Source of the DNA: Acetobacterium paludosum
GTDB taxonomy: Bacteria > Bacillota > Clostridia > Eubacteriales > Eubacteriaceae
NCBI RefSeq assembly: GCF_008086595.1
Contig: NZ_RXYA01000016.1
Span: 1-64,000 of the forward strand
Direction: 5' to 3'
DNA length: 64,000 nt
Under the pieces are notes generated by a model, which worked only from the letters and a program-made list of their open reading frames with translations, was not told the origin of the DNA and did no database searches. How positions within the stretch are numbered: position 1 is the first letter of the stretch; each line of letters opens with the position of its first letter. A program made the translations under genes and the position numbers. This document shows, one piece after another, positions 8,578 through 17,358 of this stretch.

Positions 8578-9972
8578 ATGAAAGAAATGACAGATGCAGA
8601 AGTGACGGGATTATTGGAGGTACATCATGAATATTTTGATTCTCAGGTCACGAAAAATGTAGCGTTTAGAATTGACCAATTAAAGAAATTAAAAGTAGGA
8701 ATGTTGAAGTATGAACAAGCGATGATGGATGCCTTAAAATCGGATTTAGGCAAGCATCCGGTCGAATCCTACGCGACCGAAATAGGATTTGTTTATCGCA
8801 GTATTACGGATACCATTAGGCATATTAAAAAATGGGCAAAACCGGTACGGGTAAAAACGCCGATATTTTTGATGCCTTCACGCAGTCATACACTATATGA
8901 GCCGTACGGAACAGTTTTAATTATGGGCCCCTATAATTATCCATTACAACTGATGCTTGAACCGTTAGTGGGGGTGATAGCAGCGGGAAATTGTGCAGTA
9001 CTGAAACCATCGGAAATAGCGCCACAGGTGTCCAGAGTCGTGGCAGAAATGATTGATAATACTTTTGATAGAAATTACATTAGCTGTATTGAAGGCACCG
9101 TTGAAACAAATACGCTTTTGATTAATGCGAAATTCGATTATATATTCTTTACCGGCAGCGCCGGGGTAGGAAGAATTGTTAAGGAGGCGGCTGCTAAAAA
9201 TCTGGTTCCGTCAACTTTGGAATTGGGTGGAAAAAGTCCTGTTATAGTAGATGAGAGCGCTAACATTAAAGAGACGGCCAGAAGAATTATGTGGGGGAAA
9301 ACACTAAATGCCGGACAAACCTGTGTGGCACCGGATTACGTTTTGGTGCATGATTCTGTGAAAAATGAATTAATCTGTGAAATGAAAAATTGTTTACAGT
9401 TATATTATGGCAATGATATTAAATATAATAATTCATATGGAAGAATCATTAATGAGAGTCATTTTGACCGGATTACGACGATGATGGAAAAAGATAAAGC
9501 GGGAATTGTATTTGGCGGAAAAAGTGATCGAAGTGAAAAATTCATTGAACCAACATTAATCGAAATTTCTTCGTGGAATGCCGCAACGATGAAAGAAGAA
9601 ATATTCGGACCAGTGCTTCCATTGATAGCTTATGAAGATTTAGACAGCGCCATACAGAATATTAAGAAGTTGCCAAAACCCTTGGCACTTTATTTATTCA
9701 CGACAAGAATGAATGTTGAAAGAAAAGTAATCAGTGAAATTTCATCAGGTGGGGTATGCATCAATGATGTAATATCGCATGTGGCCAATTCCAATTTACC
9801 CTTTGGCGGGGTTGGAAATGCCGGAATGGGATCTTATCATGGAAAACAAAGTTTTATTACCTTTTCACATTGCAAGAGTATTTTAAAGAAACCACATAAT
9901 ATTAATAACACATTAGCCTATCCATCTTATACGGAAAAAAAAATGACGATTATTAAAAAGTTTTTAAAATAA
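8578..9972 (+). CDS. Aldehyde dehydrogenase, class-3-like
   Basis: NAD(P)-dependent aldehyde dehydrogenase of 464 residues resembling class 3/ALDH3 enzymes (short N-terminus, no tetramer extension). Visible: YEPYGTVLIMGPYNYP, KPSEIAP, FTGSAGVGRIV, catalytic Glu in LELGGKSP, nucleophile Cys in NAGQTCVAPDYV, EEIFGPVLP and the PFGGVGNAGMG end motif. Probably oxidises medium- or long-chain aldehydes, but the substrate is inferred from class only. Last gene of a two-gene unit with the radical SAM gene. Confidence 0.93.
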   Translation: MKEMTDAEVTGLLEVHHEYFDSQVTKNVAFRIDQLKKLKVGMLKYEQAMMDALKSDLGKHPVESYATEIGFVYRSITDTIRHIKKWAKPVRVKTPIFLMPSRSHTLYEPYGTVLIMGPYNYPLQLMLEPLVGVIAAGNCAVLKPSEIAPQVSRVVAEMIDNTFDRNYISCIEGTVETNTLLINAKFDYIFFTGSAGVGRIVKEAAAKNLVPSTLELGGKSPVIVDESANIKETARRIMWGKTLNAGQTCVAPDYVLVHDSVKNELICEMKNCLQLYYGNDIKYNNSYGRIINESHFDRITTMMEKDKAGIVFGGKSDRSEKFIEPTLIEISSWNAATMKEEIFGPVLPLIAYEDLDSAIQNIKKLPKPLALYLFTTRMNVERKVISEISSGGVCINDVISHVANSNLPFGGVGNAGMGSYHGKQSFITFSHCKSILKKPHNINNTLAYPSYTEKKMTIIKKFLK

Positions 9973-10154
9973 ATTCATCAACAGGAGAGTATTAATTTAT
10001 ATAAAAGAACCTATCAAAAATGAAGGAGAAATAGCGCAAATCCGAAAAAATAATTTTGTGAATGTTTATCTATTAGATATAAGGGTACTAAGAATTTTGT
10101 AATGGATAATTGTGTGATTTCAGAAACAAGAGCGTTTAATCAGCACAATAAAAC

Positions 10155-10199
10155 TCGTCTGGCAGGTAACCTCCAATCACCTGCCGGACGAATTTTTTT
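10155..10199. terminator. Bidirectional terminator between convergent genes
   Basis: TCGTCTGGCAGGT / ACCTGCCGGACGA (13 bp, one wobble) then seven T on the plus strand; on the minus strand the stem is followed by TTTTATT. It serves the aldehyde dehydrogenase and touches the end of the DHH gene. Confidence 0.9.
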
Positions 10200-11109
10200 A
10201 CGTAGTTTTCAAGACATCGATAATTGCTTTAATGGTTAAATTGGCATCATCGTAGGGGACCTGACAGGTTCCTACCATTTGATGACCGCCGCCGCCGTAT
10301 TTGAGCATAAGCTTGCCGATGTCTTCGTTACAGGTCCGATTGAGGATGCTGTAGCCGCAGGCGATGGAAACATTCTGCTTTTGTTTGCCATCCACAATCC
10401 AAAGAGAAACATTTTGCTCGGGGTAAAGACTGTAAATCATGAATCGATTCCCCGTGTAAATAGTTTCCATGTCTCTTAAATCGCTGACGATAACGTTCGC
10501 AACGACGTGGGTATGTGCTTTAACCATATCGGAAAACAGTTTGGATTGTTCCCAATAGAGTTCCACACGTTCTTTCACATCCGGAAGTTCTAAAATCTCA
10601 GCAATGGATAAATTTCTAAAAAGATTGATGAGTTCTTCCATGAGCTGATAATTACTGATTCTGAAATTTCTAAATCGCCCCAAACCTGTTCTCGGGTCTG
10701 AGATGAATCCCAATAAAATCCAATCGGTTGGTTTTAATATTTCTTCTCTGGTGAGATTTCCGGAATCGACCTTATCAACGGAAAGAATCATGTTTTCATA
10801 ATGTGGAAATCGATTTGCTCCGCCGTAATATTCATAGATAATACGTGCCGCTGAGGGTGCCAGACGGCTTTCGCCTTTGACCTCATGATTCCATCCCAGA
10901 CGCTCTTTTTCAGACGAATGGTGATCAAACCACATGCCGCAGCCAGGAACATAAGGAACATTTGTCAGAACATCATTTTCAGTAGGGGTGAAGAGCCCAT
11001 CCTGTAAGTCTTTTGGGTGAACAAAAATCCAGTCATCAATGATACCAGCTTCTTTTAACAACATGCCGCATATTAAACCGTCGAAATCCGAACGAGTAAC
11101 TAAACGCAT
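10198..11109 (-). CDS. DHH-family phosphoesterase
   Basis: Phosphoesterase-like protein of the DHH/DHHA1 superfamily. Visible: SDFDGLICG near the N-terminus (motif I), WFDHHSSE (DHH), a conserved Asp in VDKVDSGN, and GGGGHQMVG, the glycine-rich DHHA1 motif. About 303 residues, close to NrnA/exopolyphosphatase-like lengths. An upstream in-frame ATG at 11130 is less likely: AGGAGG sits 6 nt before the ATG at 11109. Substrate (nanoRNA, pAp or cyclic dinucleotide product) cannot be assigned. Confidence 0.85.
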   Translation of the reverse strand: MRLVTRSDFDGLICGMLLKEAGIIDDWIFVHPKDLQDGLFTPTENDVLTNVPYVPGCGMWFDHHSSEKERLGWNHEVKGESRLAPSAARIIYEYYGGANRFPHYENMILSVDKVDSGNLTREEILKPTDWILLGFISDPRTGLGRFRNFRISNYQLMEELINLFRNLSIAEILELPDVKERVELYWEQSKLFSDMVKAHTHVVANVIVSDLRDMETIYTGNRFMIYSLYPEQNVSLWIVDGKQKQNVSIACGYSILNRTCNEDIGKLMLKYGGGGHQMVGTCQVPYDDANLTIKAIIDVLKTT

Positions 11110-11263
11110 ATAAAACCTCCTAAAAAACAAATTGTAGTTTACCTTAATTCCACGTCAAATTAAATAACCTTGGTGTGAATTGATTGACGCAGAGCTGTTA
11201 GATTTTTTCTATTATATCATTTTAAATACCGATATGCTATTATTTCATTTGTTAATATGAAAA

Positions 11264-11440
11264 TCAATGCTTAAACCCTTTTATTACTAAAATTTGACTT
11301 GTCTGTAGGCCGATACCTTGGGAGTGAGGCGTCGCCAGAATTTGAATGATGCAATAGCTGTCTTTGCAATTATTCAGTGATGCGTATATAATTTCTTTAG
11401 CAACAGTCCAACTAAGCCCACATTTGTCGCGGACGCTTAA
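11264..11440 (-). other. Unassigned short open frame, possible gene remnant
   Basis: In the 487-bp gap before the next gene, the minus strand holds a 58-codon open frame without ATG that reads like protein rather than noise (for example AKEIIYASLNNCKDSYC and ATPHSQGIGLQTSQILV). Local base composition is also richer in GC than the surrounding spacer. I do not recognise it. Possibly the C-terminal end of a lost gene; the rest of the gap shows nothing. Confidence 0.25.
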
Positions 11441-11596
11441 TTAACCTTCTTTGCTGATTAATGATAGGGATAAAAACAATTATTTGTTTTCCTGGATAGA
11501 AATGGTAGAATGACAAGGATTGAAAAACAATGCTTATATTAACTAATAATGTAATCTTCATATTCATGGGATCGCAAAATTTTAGGACTGAAAATA

Positions 11597-12727
11597 ATGC
11601 GGGAGGAAAATAAGATAGTGTCGAAAAAAAGTTTGTTTAAGAGAGATGAAAAGAAAAACTCGAAAAGTACAAAAGAAAAAGATAAGCTATCGTTAATAAA
11701 AGAAAAGTTGGCGGAAAATCCTGAAGTAGTGGAAATGATTCAGGAGGAAAATGACGAAAAGACCGTTAAAACCAAATCAAAAAAAGAAAAAAAAGAAAGA
11801 AAAGAAAAAAAACCGAAAAAAGAGAAAAGTAAATTGTTGAAAATAGGCCTGCCGATTGGACTGCTGGTTTTAATTCTGGCTGGTGCGGGGGTCTTTATAC
11901 TGAAAAGCGGAATGTTTTTTGGCAGTGGAATGGCCTCAGGCAGCAAAGAAGATACTGCTGAAGAAGAAAATCAATACACCCAGGCTCAGGCCTATTATAC
12001 AGAAGGAAAATATTATGACGCCAGTGCATTATTCACCTTGTTGGGAGATTATGAAGACAGCAAAGAAATGTTGGGTAAAATAAAGTTGGAAAACAGTTAT
12101 CCTGGAAATGGCTCTCAAATTTCAGAGTACATCGGCAGCGACGTGATCAACGATTATATTCGGGTTAATAAAAATTATGCGGATATCAATACCGCCCTGA
12201 GCGTGACAAATACAGCGGATGCAACAGCTCAAACGGATGCAACAGCTCAAACGGATGCAACAGCTCAAACGGATGCAACAACTCAAACGGATACAGCAGC
12301 TAAAACAGATGCAGCAGCTAAAACAGATGCAAAAACCGAATACGATGAGGGTGTTATTGAGACCGTTAAAGAAAAGACGGATGAAATAATGGCGGCCGGG
12401 AATCGGGTTCAATGTCTGAATTTAGGCAGTTCAAATATCATGAATGACGTTAATCAGGTCCTGAAAAAATCCGCGGATTACAGTAATCAGGCGGCTTGGA
12501 AAATTCAGGAAGGTGTGAAAAACGGAACTTATCAACCAGATGGAACCAGTCAAGAATCTCAAGAAGTGAAAACCCTGCTTGACAGTATGAATAGTCAGAA
12601 CGATATTTTTCTTAAGCAGGTGGATGAGACGATCAGTGGCAAGTTGACTGACATGCTGAGCTATTCTGAAGCAGGCGCTTGTATGAAAAAATATTCGGAG
12701 TCCTTTACACTTTTTTATAGTAAATAA
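11597..12727 (+). CDS. Lys-rich, membrane-anchored protein with TPR-like segment and TDATAQ repeats
   Basis: Not recognised. A very basic N-terminal 85 residues is followed by one membrane helix (LLKIGLPIGLLVLILAGAGV), then an outer segment with a tetratricopeptide-like stretch (AQAYYTEGKYYDASALFTLLGDYEDS style), an 18-bp tandem repeat coding six-residue TDATAQ units, and a helical C-terminal part. The positive N-terminus would be cytoplasmic. Start uncertain: the ATG at 11597 has AGGA 9 nt upstream; a GTG at 11618 has GGGAGG upstream. No neighbours hint at a role. Confidence 0.75.
   Translation: MREENKIVSKKSLFKRDEKKNSKSTKEKDKLSLIKEKLAENPEVVEMIQEENDEKTVKTKSKKEKKERKEKKPKKEKSKLLKIGLPIGLLVLILAGAGVFILKSGMFFGSGMASGSKEDTAEEENQYTQAQAYYTEGKYYDASALFTLLGDYEDSKEMLGKIKLENSYPGNGSQISEYIGSDVINDYIRVNKNYADINTALSVTNTADATAQTDATAQTDATAQTDATTQTDTAAKTDAAAKTDAKTEYDEGVIETVKEKTDEIMAAGNRVQCLNLGSSNIMNDVNQVLKKSADYSNQAAWKIQEGVKNGTYQPDGTSQESQEVKTLLDSMNSQNDIFLKQVDETISGKLTDMLSYSEAGACMKKYSESFTLFYSK
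12217..12331 (+). repeat. In-gene 18-bp tandem repeat
   Basis: About six units of ACAGCTCAAACGGATGCA type, the first three nearly identical and later ones drifting to ACAGCAGCTAAAACAGAT. They code for TDATAQ / TDAAAK. Copy number is likely to vary by slippage. Confidence 0.9.
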
Positions 12728-12739
12728 TTAGATTTTGTA

Positions 12740-12768
12740 TTGTCAGTGTAAAAATTATGTGGTAGTAT
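12740..12768 (+). promoter_or_regulatory. Promoter for manganese riboswitch leader
   Basis: TTGTCA, 17-bp spacer, TAGTAT, about 40 bp upstream of the aptamer. Confidence 0.7.
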
Positions 12769-12802
12769 TAAAAGCGTTGTATAATAAAATATAAATTTAA
12801 TG

Positions 12803-12895
12803 TTAAGAGGGAGTAGCTGCCCATATACGGTGATAAAGTCAACATACTGACCTTTGGGTCTGGCTTTATCGTGGTGGATTTCAGTACTGATTTCT
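12803..12895 (+). promoter_or_regulatory. yybP-ykoY (manganese) riboswitch aptamer
   Basis: Contains both hallmark internal-loop sequences of the family, GGGAGTAGCTGCC and GTCAACATACTGACC, with a clear GATAAAG / CTTTATC stem around the second. It lies directly upstream of a UPF0016/TMEM165 transporter, one of the gene families this riboswitch controls. Mn2+ binding is expected to turn the gene on. Aptamer edges are approximate. Confidence 0.88.
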
Positions 12896-12902
12896 GTCAA
12901 GT

Positions 12903-13022
12903 GAGACTTTTAACACAGTGGTTTATCAGATCGATCAAAACCTCTTTTAGTATAATTTTTATACTGAAAAGACAGAGGTTCTGATTGATCTGATCATGCT
13001 GTTGTGTTGAAGGTCTTTTTTA
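12903..13022 (+). terminator. Long terminator/antiterminator hairpin of the Mn riboswitch
   Basis: Very long stem: AGACTTTTAACACA ... TGTGTTGAAGGTCT outside, GATCAGATC-type arms and AACCTC / GAGGTT inside, ending in seven T before the ribosome site. Expression platform of the upstream aptamer. Confidence 0.85.
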
Positions 13023-13055
13023 TTTATATTTTAAAATTTAGAAGGAGGTCAATAA

Positions 13056-13745
13056 ATGTCAGAATTTATTAAGGCCCTACTGCTTGTGGTAGTGGCTGAA
13101 ATGGGGGATAAGACCCAGTTGCTCGCGATGGCCATGGCCGGCAAGTATAAAGTTGCACAGGTCATGCTGGGAGTACTGATAGCGACAATTCTAAACCATG
13201 CCCTGGCGGTGTTGGCAGGCACTTATTTAAGCTCGGTTATTCCCATGCAAACAGTAGAAATTGTTGCAGCAATCGCATTCCTTGCCTTTGGAATTTGGAC
13301 TTTGCGCGGTGATAAAATTGATGAAGACGGTGAAAAAAAGCATCGATTCGGACCGGTTGTCACGGTGGCAATTGCATTTTTTATTGCAGAGATGGGGGAC
13401 AAAACCCAGCTGATGACAATAACAATCGCAGCTGAAAGTACCCAACCACTTTTCATCCTAATGGGAACAACAACCGGTATGCTCATTGCTGATGGGATTG
13501 GGATACTGGGCGGGGCGTGGCTGGCCAAACATATACCTGATATCTATATAAAATGGATGGCAGGAATCATATTTATGTTCTTTGGAACACTTACCCTCTT
13601 CAAGACGCTTCCAGCATTGTTCATCAGTCCGATATATATTATTCCATTTTTTGTAGTGCTGGGAATATTAATCTATATTTTCGGCGTTAAACTCGCCTAT
13701 CATGATAAACCGATTTCATCAGAATCAGGGGATCAATCTAAATAA
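13056..13745 (+). CDS. TMEM165/GDT1 (UPF0016) family Mn2+ exporter
   Basis: Six-to-seven-helix membrane protein of 229 residues with the duplicated signature EMGDKTQLL (residue 15 region) and EMGDKTQLM (about 112), the acidic metal-binding motifs of UPF0016. Family members move Mn2+ or Ca2+ against H+; the manganese riboswitch upstream argues for Mn2+ efflux here. GAAGGAGG ribosome site. Single-gene unit ended by the terminator at 13771. Confidence 0.93.
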   Translation: MSEFIKALLLVVVAEMGDKTQLLAMAMAGKYKVAQVMLGVLIATILNHALAVLAGTYLSSVIPMQTVEIVAAIAFLAFGIWTLRGDKIDEDGEKKHRFGPVVTVAIAFFIAEMGDKTQLMTITIAAESTQPLFILMGTTTGMLIADGIGILGGAWLAKHIPDIYIKWMAGIIFMFFGTLTLFKTLPALFISPIYIIPFFVVLGILIYIFGVKLAYHDKPISSESGDQSK

Positions 13746-13770
13746 AAGACAAAGTTTAATATTTTTACTT

Positions 13771-13807
13771 AGAAAGACTTGCCGTCATTGTAAGTCTTTC
13801 TTTTTTT
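13771..13807 (+). terminator. Intrinsic terminator
   Basis: AGAAAGACTT / AAGTCTTTCT stem followed by a run of T. Confidence 0.92.
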
Positions 13808-13826
13808 AAAAAGTTCTGGATAATAG

Positions 13827-14312
13827 CTATTTCATGATAATATCTCCGTAAACAGCATTTGCAGCTTTGCACAAATCGTCAGGGGCTAGTCTTAATTGTA
13901 AACCGATTTTGCCTCCGCTTATATAAATTTTATCCAGTCCTTTTGCTGTATCACTGATAATCGTTTTAAATTGTCTTTTCATACCGATAGAAGTGCATCC
14001 TCCGCGAACATATCCGGTCACGTCATGTAAATCTTTAACGTGAATCATAGCGATTGATTTTTCACAAACAGATTTTGCTCCTTTCTTCATATCCAACTCT
14101 GTAGCAATAGGAATAACAAATACAAAATATTCTTGGCTTTTCCCCACGGTGACTAACGTTTTGTACACTAATTCATGTGGCAGATTCAACTGGTCGGCAG
14201 TCTTTAGCCCATCTACAAACGCTTCACTTTCATAGGATTGGGATTGATATTGAATATTTAATTTGTCTAAAATGCGCATCGCATTCGTTTTAATTTCTTT
14301 TTGTTTTGACAT
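13827..14312 (-). CDS. ybaK: YbaK/EbsC-type Cys-tRNA(Pro) deacylase
   Basis: Trans-editing enzyme that hydrolyses misacylated Cys-tRNA(Pro). The family's core is visible: KTLVTVGKSQEYFVFVIP, the lysine-rich DMKKGAKSVCEKS, GYVRGGCTSIGMKRQF (characteristic GGxSPxG-like loop, here GGCTSIG) and ISGGKIGLQLRLAPDDL. 162 residues from the ATG at 14312, which has GAGGT upstream; the more distal in-frame ATG lacks a site. Confidence 0.93.
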   Translation of the reverse strand: MSKQKEIKTNAMRILDKLNIQYQSQSYESEAFVDGLKTADQLNLPHELVYKTLVTVGKSQEYFVFVIPIATELDMKKGAKSVCEKSIAMIHVKDLHDVTGYVRGGCTSIGMKRQFKTIISDTAKGLDKIYISGGKIGLQLRLAPDDLCKAANAVYGDIIMK

Positions 14313-14522
14313 AGCGACCTCTTTTTTTAATTTCATCACCGGCAATTGCAAGGGTGATCCGAGCTTCTGATTTCTTATAAATGATCAATATTATTTTATT
14401 ATAACGATAATCATTCAAAAAAACAAATTGACTATTGAATTTTGCCATAATAAAGAGTAGGGTCTGAGGTTATTTTCTACTCATATGGGTATATAAAAAA
14501 AATAAAGCTAGGAGGAATACCA

Positions 14523-14966
14523 ATGAAAAAAATACTTGTACCGGTAGATGGTTCTGAAATTTCCTTAAAAGCAGCTGCTCAAGCTGTTAGACTGGCAGAG
14601 AAATTTAGCAGTGAGGTAACGTTTCTTACGGTTGTACAAATCGATTTGCCTTATTATGAAACCGCAGCAATTCCCCCGAATTATGCAAAGATGCAGGATG
14701 AACTCCAGATGGCGGCTTCCAAAGAGTCCGAAAAAATATTGAATGCACTTGTCAAAGGGTACAAAGACACGGGCGTGGTTTTGAATAAAAAAGTTTTAAT
14801 CGGTACTGTTGATGTTGAAATAGAGGAATATGCCAGGACGGGAGGATTTGATTTGATCGTGATGGGCAGAAGAGGATTCAGTCCGGTCAAACGTTTCTTT
14901 GTCGGTTCAACGACTAAAAAAGTGCTTGCATCAGCTCCCTGTTCCGTGCTGATTGTAAAAGAATAA
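14523..14966 (+). CDS. Universal stress protein (UspA family)
   Basis: 147 residues with the UspA fold: LVPVDGSEISLKAAAQAV at the N-terminus and the ATP-binding signature GRRGFSPVKRFFVGSTTKKV followed by APCSVLIVK. The G-2x-G-9x-G(S/T) spacing is kept, so nucleotide binding is likely. CTAGGAGG ribosome site; monocistronic, closed by the hairpin at 14983. Confidence 0.93.
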   Translation: MKKILVPVDGSEISLKAAAQAVRLAEKFSSEVTFLTVVQIDLPYYETAAIPPNYAKMQDELQMAASKESEKILNALVKGYKDTGVVLNKKVLIGTVDVEIEEYARTGGFDLIVMGRRGFSPVKRFFVGSTTKKVLASAPCSVLIVKE

Positions 14967-14982
14967 GTGAGACATTTAATGA

Positions 14983-15022
14983 CAAGTACCCTCATATCAT
15001 GAAAAAGATATGAGGGTACTTG
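14983..15022 (+). terminator. Hairpin after universal stress gene
   Basis: 16-bp perfect stem CAAGTACCCTCATATC / GATATGAGGGTACTTG, followed only by TTATT; strong fold, weak U-tract. Confidence 0.75.
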
Positions 15023-15120
15023 TTATTAATATAATTAGATTATTTTTTGCTTAGAAATGGTTTTGCTCGTTCGGTAATTGTTCCAATAGCTTTTCCATGG
15101 GGCTCCCGTAACAACCGTTG

Positions 15121-15309
15121 TTATTCTTCAAGAGAAATAGCTGAAACCGGACAGCTGTCCTGAGCTTCAACTGCGCTGCTTTTTAGTGAATCATCAACCT
15201 CGGCATAAACTTCCGCAAGATCATCATCACCCATACGGAATACTTCCGGACAGGCTTCTGTGCACAAGCCGCAGCCGATGCATTCGGAACGATCAATTAT
15301 AGCTTTCAT
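15121..15309 (-). CDS. Ferredoxin, single 4Fe-4S cluster type
   Basis: 62-residue electron carrier of the Desulfovibrio/Clostridium monocluster type. CIGCGLCTEACP near the N-terminus and SCPVSAI at the C-terminus provide the cluster ligands; extra Cys in the first motif can form the usual disulfide or vary cluster type. Very acidic. Start at 15309 chosen because GGAGTG precedes it; a longer ATG at 15324 has no site. It lies 30 bp downstream of rubrerythrin on the same strand, probably as its redox partner. Confidence 0.93.
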   Translation of the reverse strand: MKAIIDRSECIGCGLCTEACPEVFRMGDDDLAEVYAEVDDSLKSSAVEAQDSCPVSAISLEE

Positions 15310-15339
15310 ATGAAACACTCCCATCGTATTTAATCTATT

Positions 15340-15879
15340 TTAGTAGTTTTGAACTTCTATTTGAAAATAAGCTTTTGGATGTTTGCAAATTGGGCAGATT
15401 TCAGGTGCTTTCTTGCCAATATAAATATGACCGCAATTTGAACATTTCCAGATAGTATCGCCATCATTAGAAAAAACAAGTCCGTTTTCAACTTTGTTTA
15501 GTAATTGAAGATATCGTTCTTCATGTTTTTTTTCAATTTTGGCAACACCTTCAAAAAGACGTGCCAGATCATCAAAACCTTCTTCCTTTGCATCTTTTGC
15601 GAAACCTTCATACATGCTTGTCCATTCAAAATTTTCACCAGTCGCGGCATCTTTCAAGTTCGTAGCGGTGTCGGCAATGCCATTATGTAAAAGCTTGAAC
15701 CAAATTTTCGCATGTTCCTCTTCGTTTTTGGCAGTTTCAGAAAATAAGGCGGCAATTTGTTCGTACCCATCTTTCTTTGCCTGACCGGCATAATACGTGT
15801 ACTTGTTTCTGGCCTGGCTTTCCCCGGCAAAGGCAGTCATAAGATTAGCTTCTGATTTTGTTCCTTTTAAATCTTTCAT
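15340..15879 (-). CDS. rbr: Rubrerythrin
   Basis: Peroxide-reducing diiron protein for oxygen protection in anaerobes. N-terminal four-helix ferritin-like domain with ligands in [12 protein letters not shown] and [10 protein letters not shown], second pair in [11 protein letters not shown] region; C-terminal rubredoxin with [10 protein letters not shown] and [11 protein letters not shown]. 179 residues, standard size. The ATG at 15879 has AAGGAG 6 nt before it. Promoter and a palindromic operator lie at 15932-15960. Confidence 0.96.
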   Translation of the reverse strand: MKDLKGTKSEANLMTAFAGESQARNKYTYYAGQAKKDGYEQIAALFSETAKNEEEHAKIWFKLLHNGIADTATNLKDAATGENFEWTSMYEGFAKDAKEEGFDDLARLFEGVAKIEKKHEERYLQLLNKVENGLVFSNDGDTIWKCSNCGHIYIGKKAPEICPICKHPKAYFQIEVQNY

Positions 15880-15931
15880 GTGGATCTCCTTTTCTTGAAC
15901 CAAAAATATTTTTATATGTTTTATTAACTCA

Positions 15932-15960
15932 ATTGTACATATTTGTACAAGATTGTTCAA
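15932..15960 (-). promoter_or_regulatory. Rubrerythrin promoter with overlapping palindrome
   Basis: Minus strand: TTGAAC (15955-15960), 17-bp spacer, TACAAT (15932-15937). The 18-bp palindrome TTGTACATATTTGTACAA (15933-15950) covers the -10 box and spacer, so a dimeric repressor bound there would block transcription. It does not match the usual PerR box. The rest of the gap to 16263 shows nothing else. Confidence 0.7.
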
Positions 15961-16263
15961 TTTAAACCATTAAGTAATACGAATACAATCACTCTGTTCA
16001 CTTAAAATTTAGAAGTTCATTAATTATAGCTACCCTTTTATTGAAAAAATAAGCATCAGACAGATAAGTGATATTCAGTTTTATATTATAACGGTTATAA
16101 ATTAAACCTAGTTTAGCACAAATAATGGAACCCGTCAATAGCATTGTCCAGGTGAAGATGCGGTCATTGCATCATTGCTTTATGAAAAAAGTAACCTTTC
16201 AATTTGTCTTCTTTCTTCCAATGTGTTACTATTTTGTAAAGTGTAATAAAGAGGGGTAAATCA

Positions 16264-16410
16264 ATGAAAATATGGACTCGGGAAAGAAGCAACACTGGAA
16301 TTTATCATGTAATATCAAAAGCAATTGAGGCCAGAAATATATTTTTAAATGATCAGGATAATGAAGTCTTCGTTGAAAATACGAGCGTGAAGTTTGAAGT
16401 GATATTATGA
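16264..16410 (+). pseudogene. RAYT (Y1 IS200-like transposase) N-terminal remnant
   Basis: 48-codon frame starting MKIWTRERSNTGIYHVIS and containing ARNIFLNDQDNEVF, the typical beginning of REP-associated tyrosine transposases (xxTGIYHVxxRGxxRQxIF). It breaks off after about 45 residues, before the HUH and catalytic Tyr motifs, and its TGA overlaps the start of the VanZ-like gene. A GAGGGG ribosome site survives. Confidence 0.8.
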
Positions 16411-16922
16411 TGACCCACCGGGAAGACGGACGAAAAGTCACCAGAAACATAGTGGTCGCATGGATTTTAGTTATTATCTGGATGGGCCTGATCTTTTATT
16501 TTTCCAATCAACCGGCTGATCAGTCGGATGAGTTGAGTAGTTGTATTGCAAAGTTGACCATCGGTTCTTTGGGATTCAATGTGGATATTGGCTATCTTGA
16601 TTTTTATATTAGAAAAAGTGCCCACTTTTGCATCTATTTAATTCTTGCAGTACTGACTTTAGTTGCATTAAAGCAAAGCAATGTTTCAAAAGCCGAAGTT
16701 AAGGCCTTTATAATATGTGTGCTTTATGCCTGCAGTGATGAAGCCCATCAGTTATTTATTCTTGGCCGTTCGGGACAGGTAAGAGATGTTTTCATCGATA
16801 GTACCGGTGTGGCATTGGGTCTCCTGCTGTATATTTTATTACATGAGCTTATGATGAGGAGAAAAGCGCGAATGGCAAAAAAAACGGAACTTTCAGAGTG
16901 GCCATCAAATAAGGGTGATTAA
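16407..16922 (+). CDS. VanZ-like membrane protein
   Basis: 171-residue protein with four membrane helices and the VanZ signature RKSAHFCIYLILAVL, YACSDEAHQLFILGRSGQVRD-type region (His and Asp/Glu conserved) and FIDSTGVALG. VanZ proteins modulate teicoplanin resistance in some hosts, but most homologues are of unknown function. No van genes are near. Its start overlaps the transposase remnant in an ATGA arrangement; native promoter may have been replaced. Confidence 0.85.
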   Translation: MMTHREDGRKVTRNIVVAWILVIIWMGLIFYFSNQPADQSDELSSCIAKLTIGSLGFNVDIGYLDFYIRKSAHFCIYLILAVLTLVALKQSNVSKAEVKAFIICVLYACSDEAHQLFILGRSGQVRDVFIDSTGVALGLLLYILLHELMMRRKARMAKKTELSEWPSNKGD

Positions 16923-16987
16923 TAATCACTCTTTATTTTTTTAGTCTCAGTGCTTTTGGCTTGTTTTCCTTCTCCTGATTTTCGAAA

Positions 16988-17017
16988 AAAACCTGATTCA
17001 CTGCTGAATCAGGTTTT
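16988..17017 (+). terminator. Hairpin downstream of vanZ-like gene
   Basis: 13-bp stem AAAACCTGATTCA / TGAATCAGGTTTT with 4-nt loop and T-rich 3' arm. The remaining spacer to 17358 is AT-rich; a smaller TTCCA/TGGAA hairpin followed by GAGCTTTTTT lies near 17108-17135. Confidence 0.7.
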
Positions 17018-17358
17018 CGTCAACTGTTCAGTTCAGCTAAGCAGTACATTAATAATGGTGAGCTGAATTTCTTAAATAAAGATTAATTGTTGAGTCCATT
17101 CGATTCTTTCCATTTTTATGGAAGGAGCTTTTTTATACGAAAAATCGTTGCTGTTATAGCATTTTGAAATTTGGAAACGGTCTCATAAAACTTATGAATT
17201 AATTAATTTAGATGGATATAAGAATCAAAAACTTGCAAATTAAATTGATCCATTGTAAAATTCATATTGCTGTTTTGTAAACAAATCTCGACAATTATGA
17301 TGTATTTAAGTTGCAAATATCTTTGTAACATCATCATATATGGGCAGCAGGAGGTTAA

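Noticed and set aside
12217-12331. Repeats considered as a CRISPR array
   Set aside because: Units are contiguous without spacers and stay in the reading frame of a protein.
12122-12412. Minus-strand 96-codon frame with repeated CCIRLS units
   Set aside because: Mirror of the TDATAQ coding repeat on the plus strand; Cys/Leu-rich repetition is an artefact of the 18-bp repeat.
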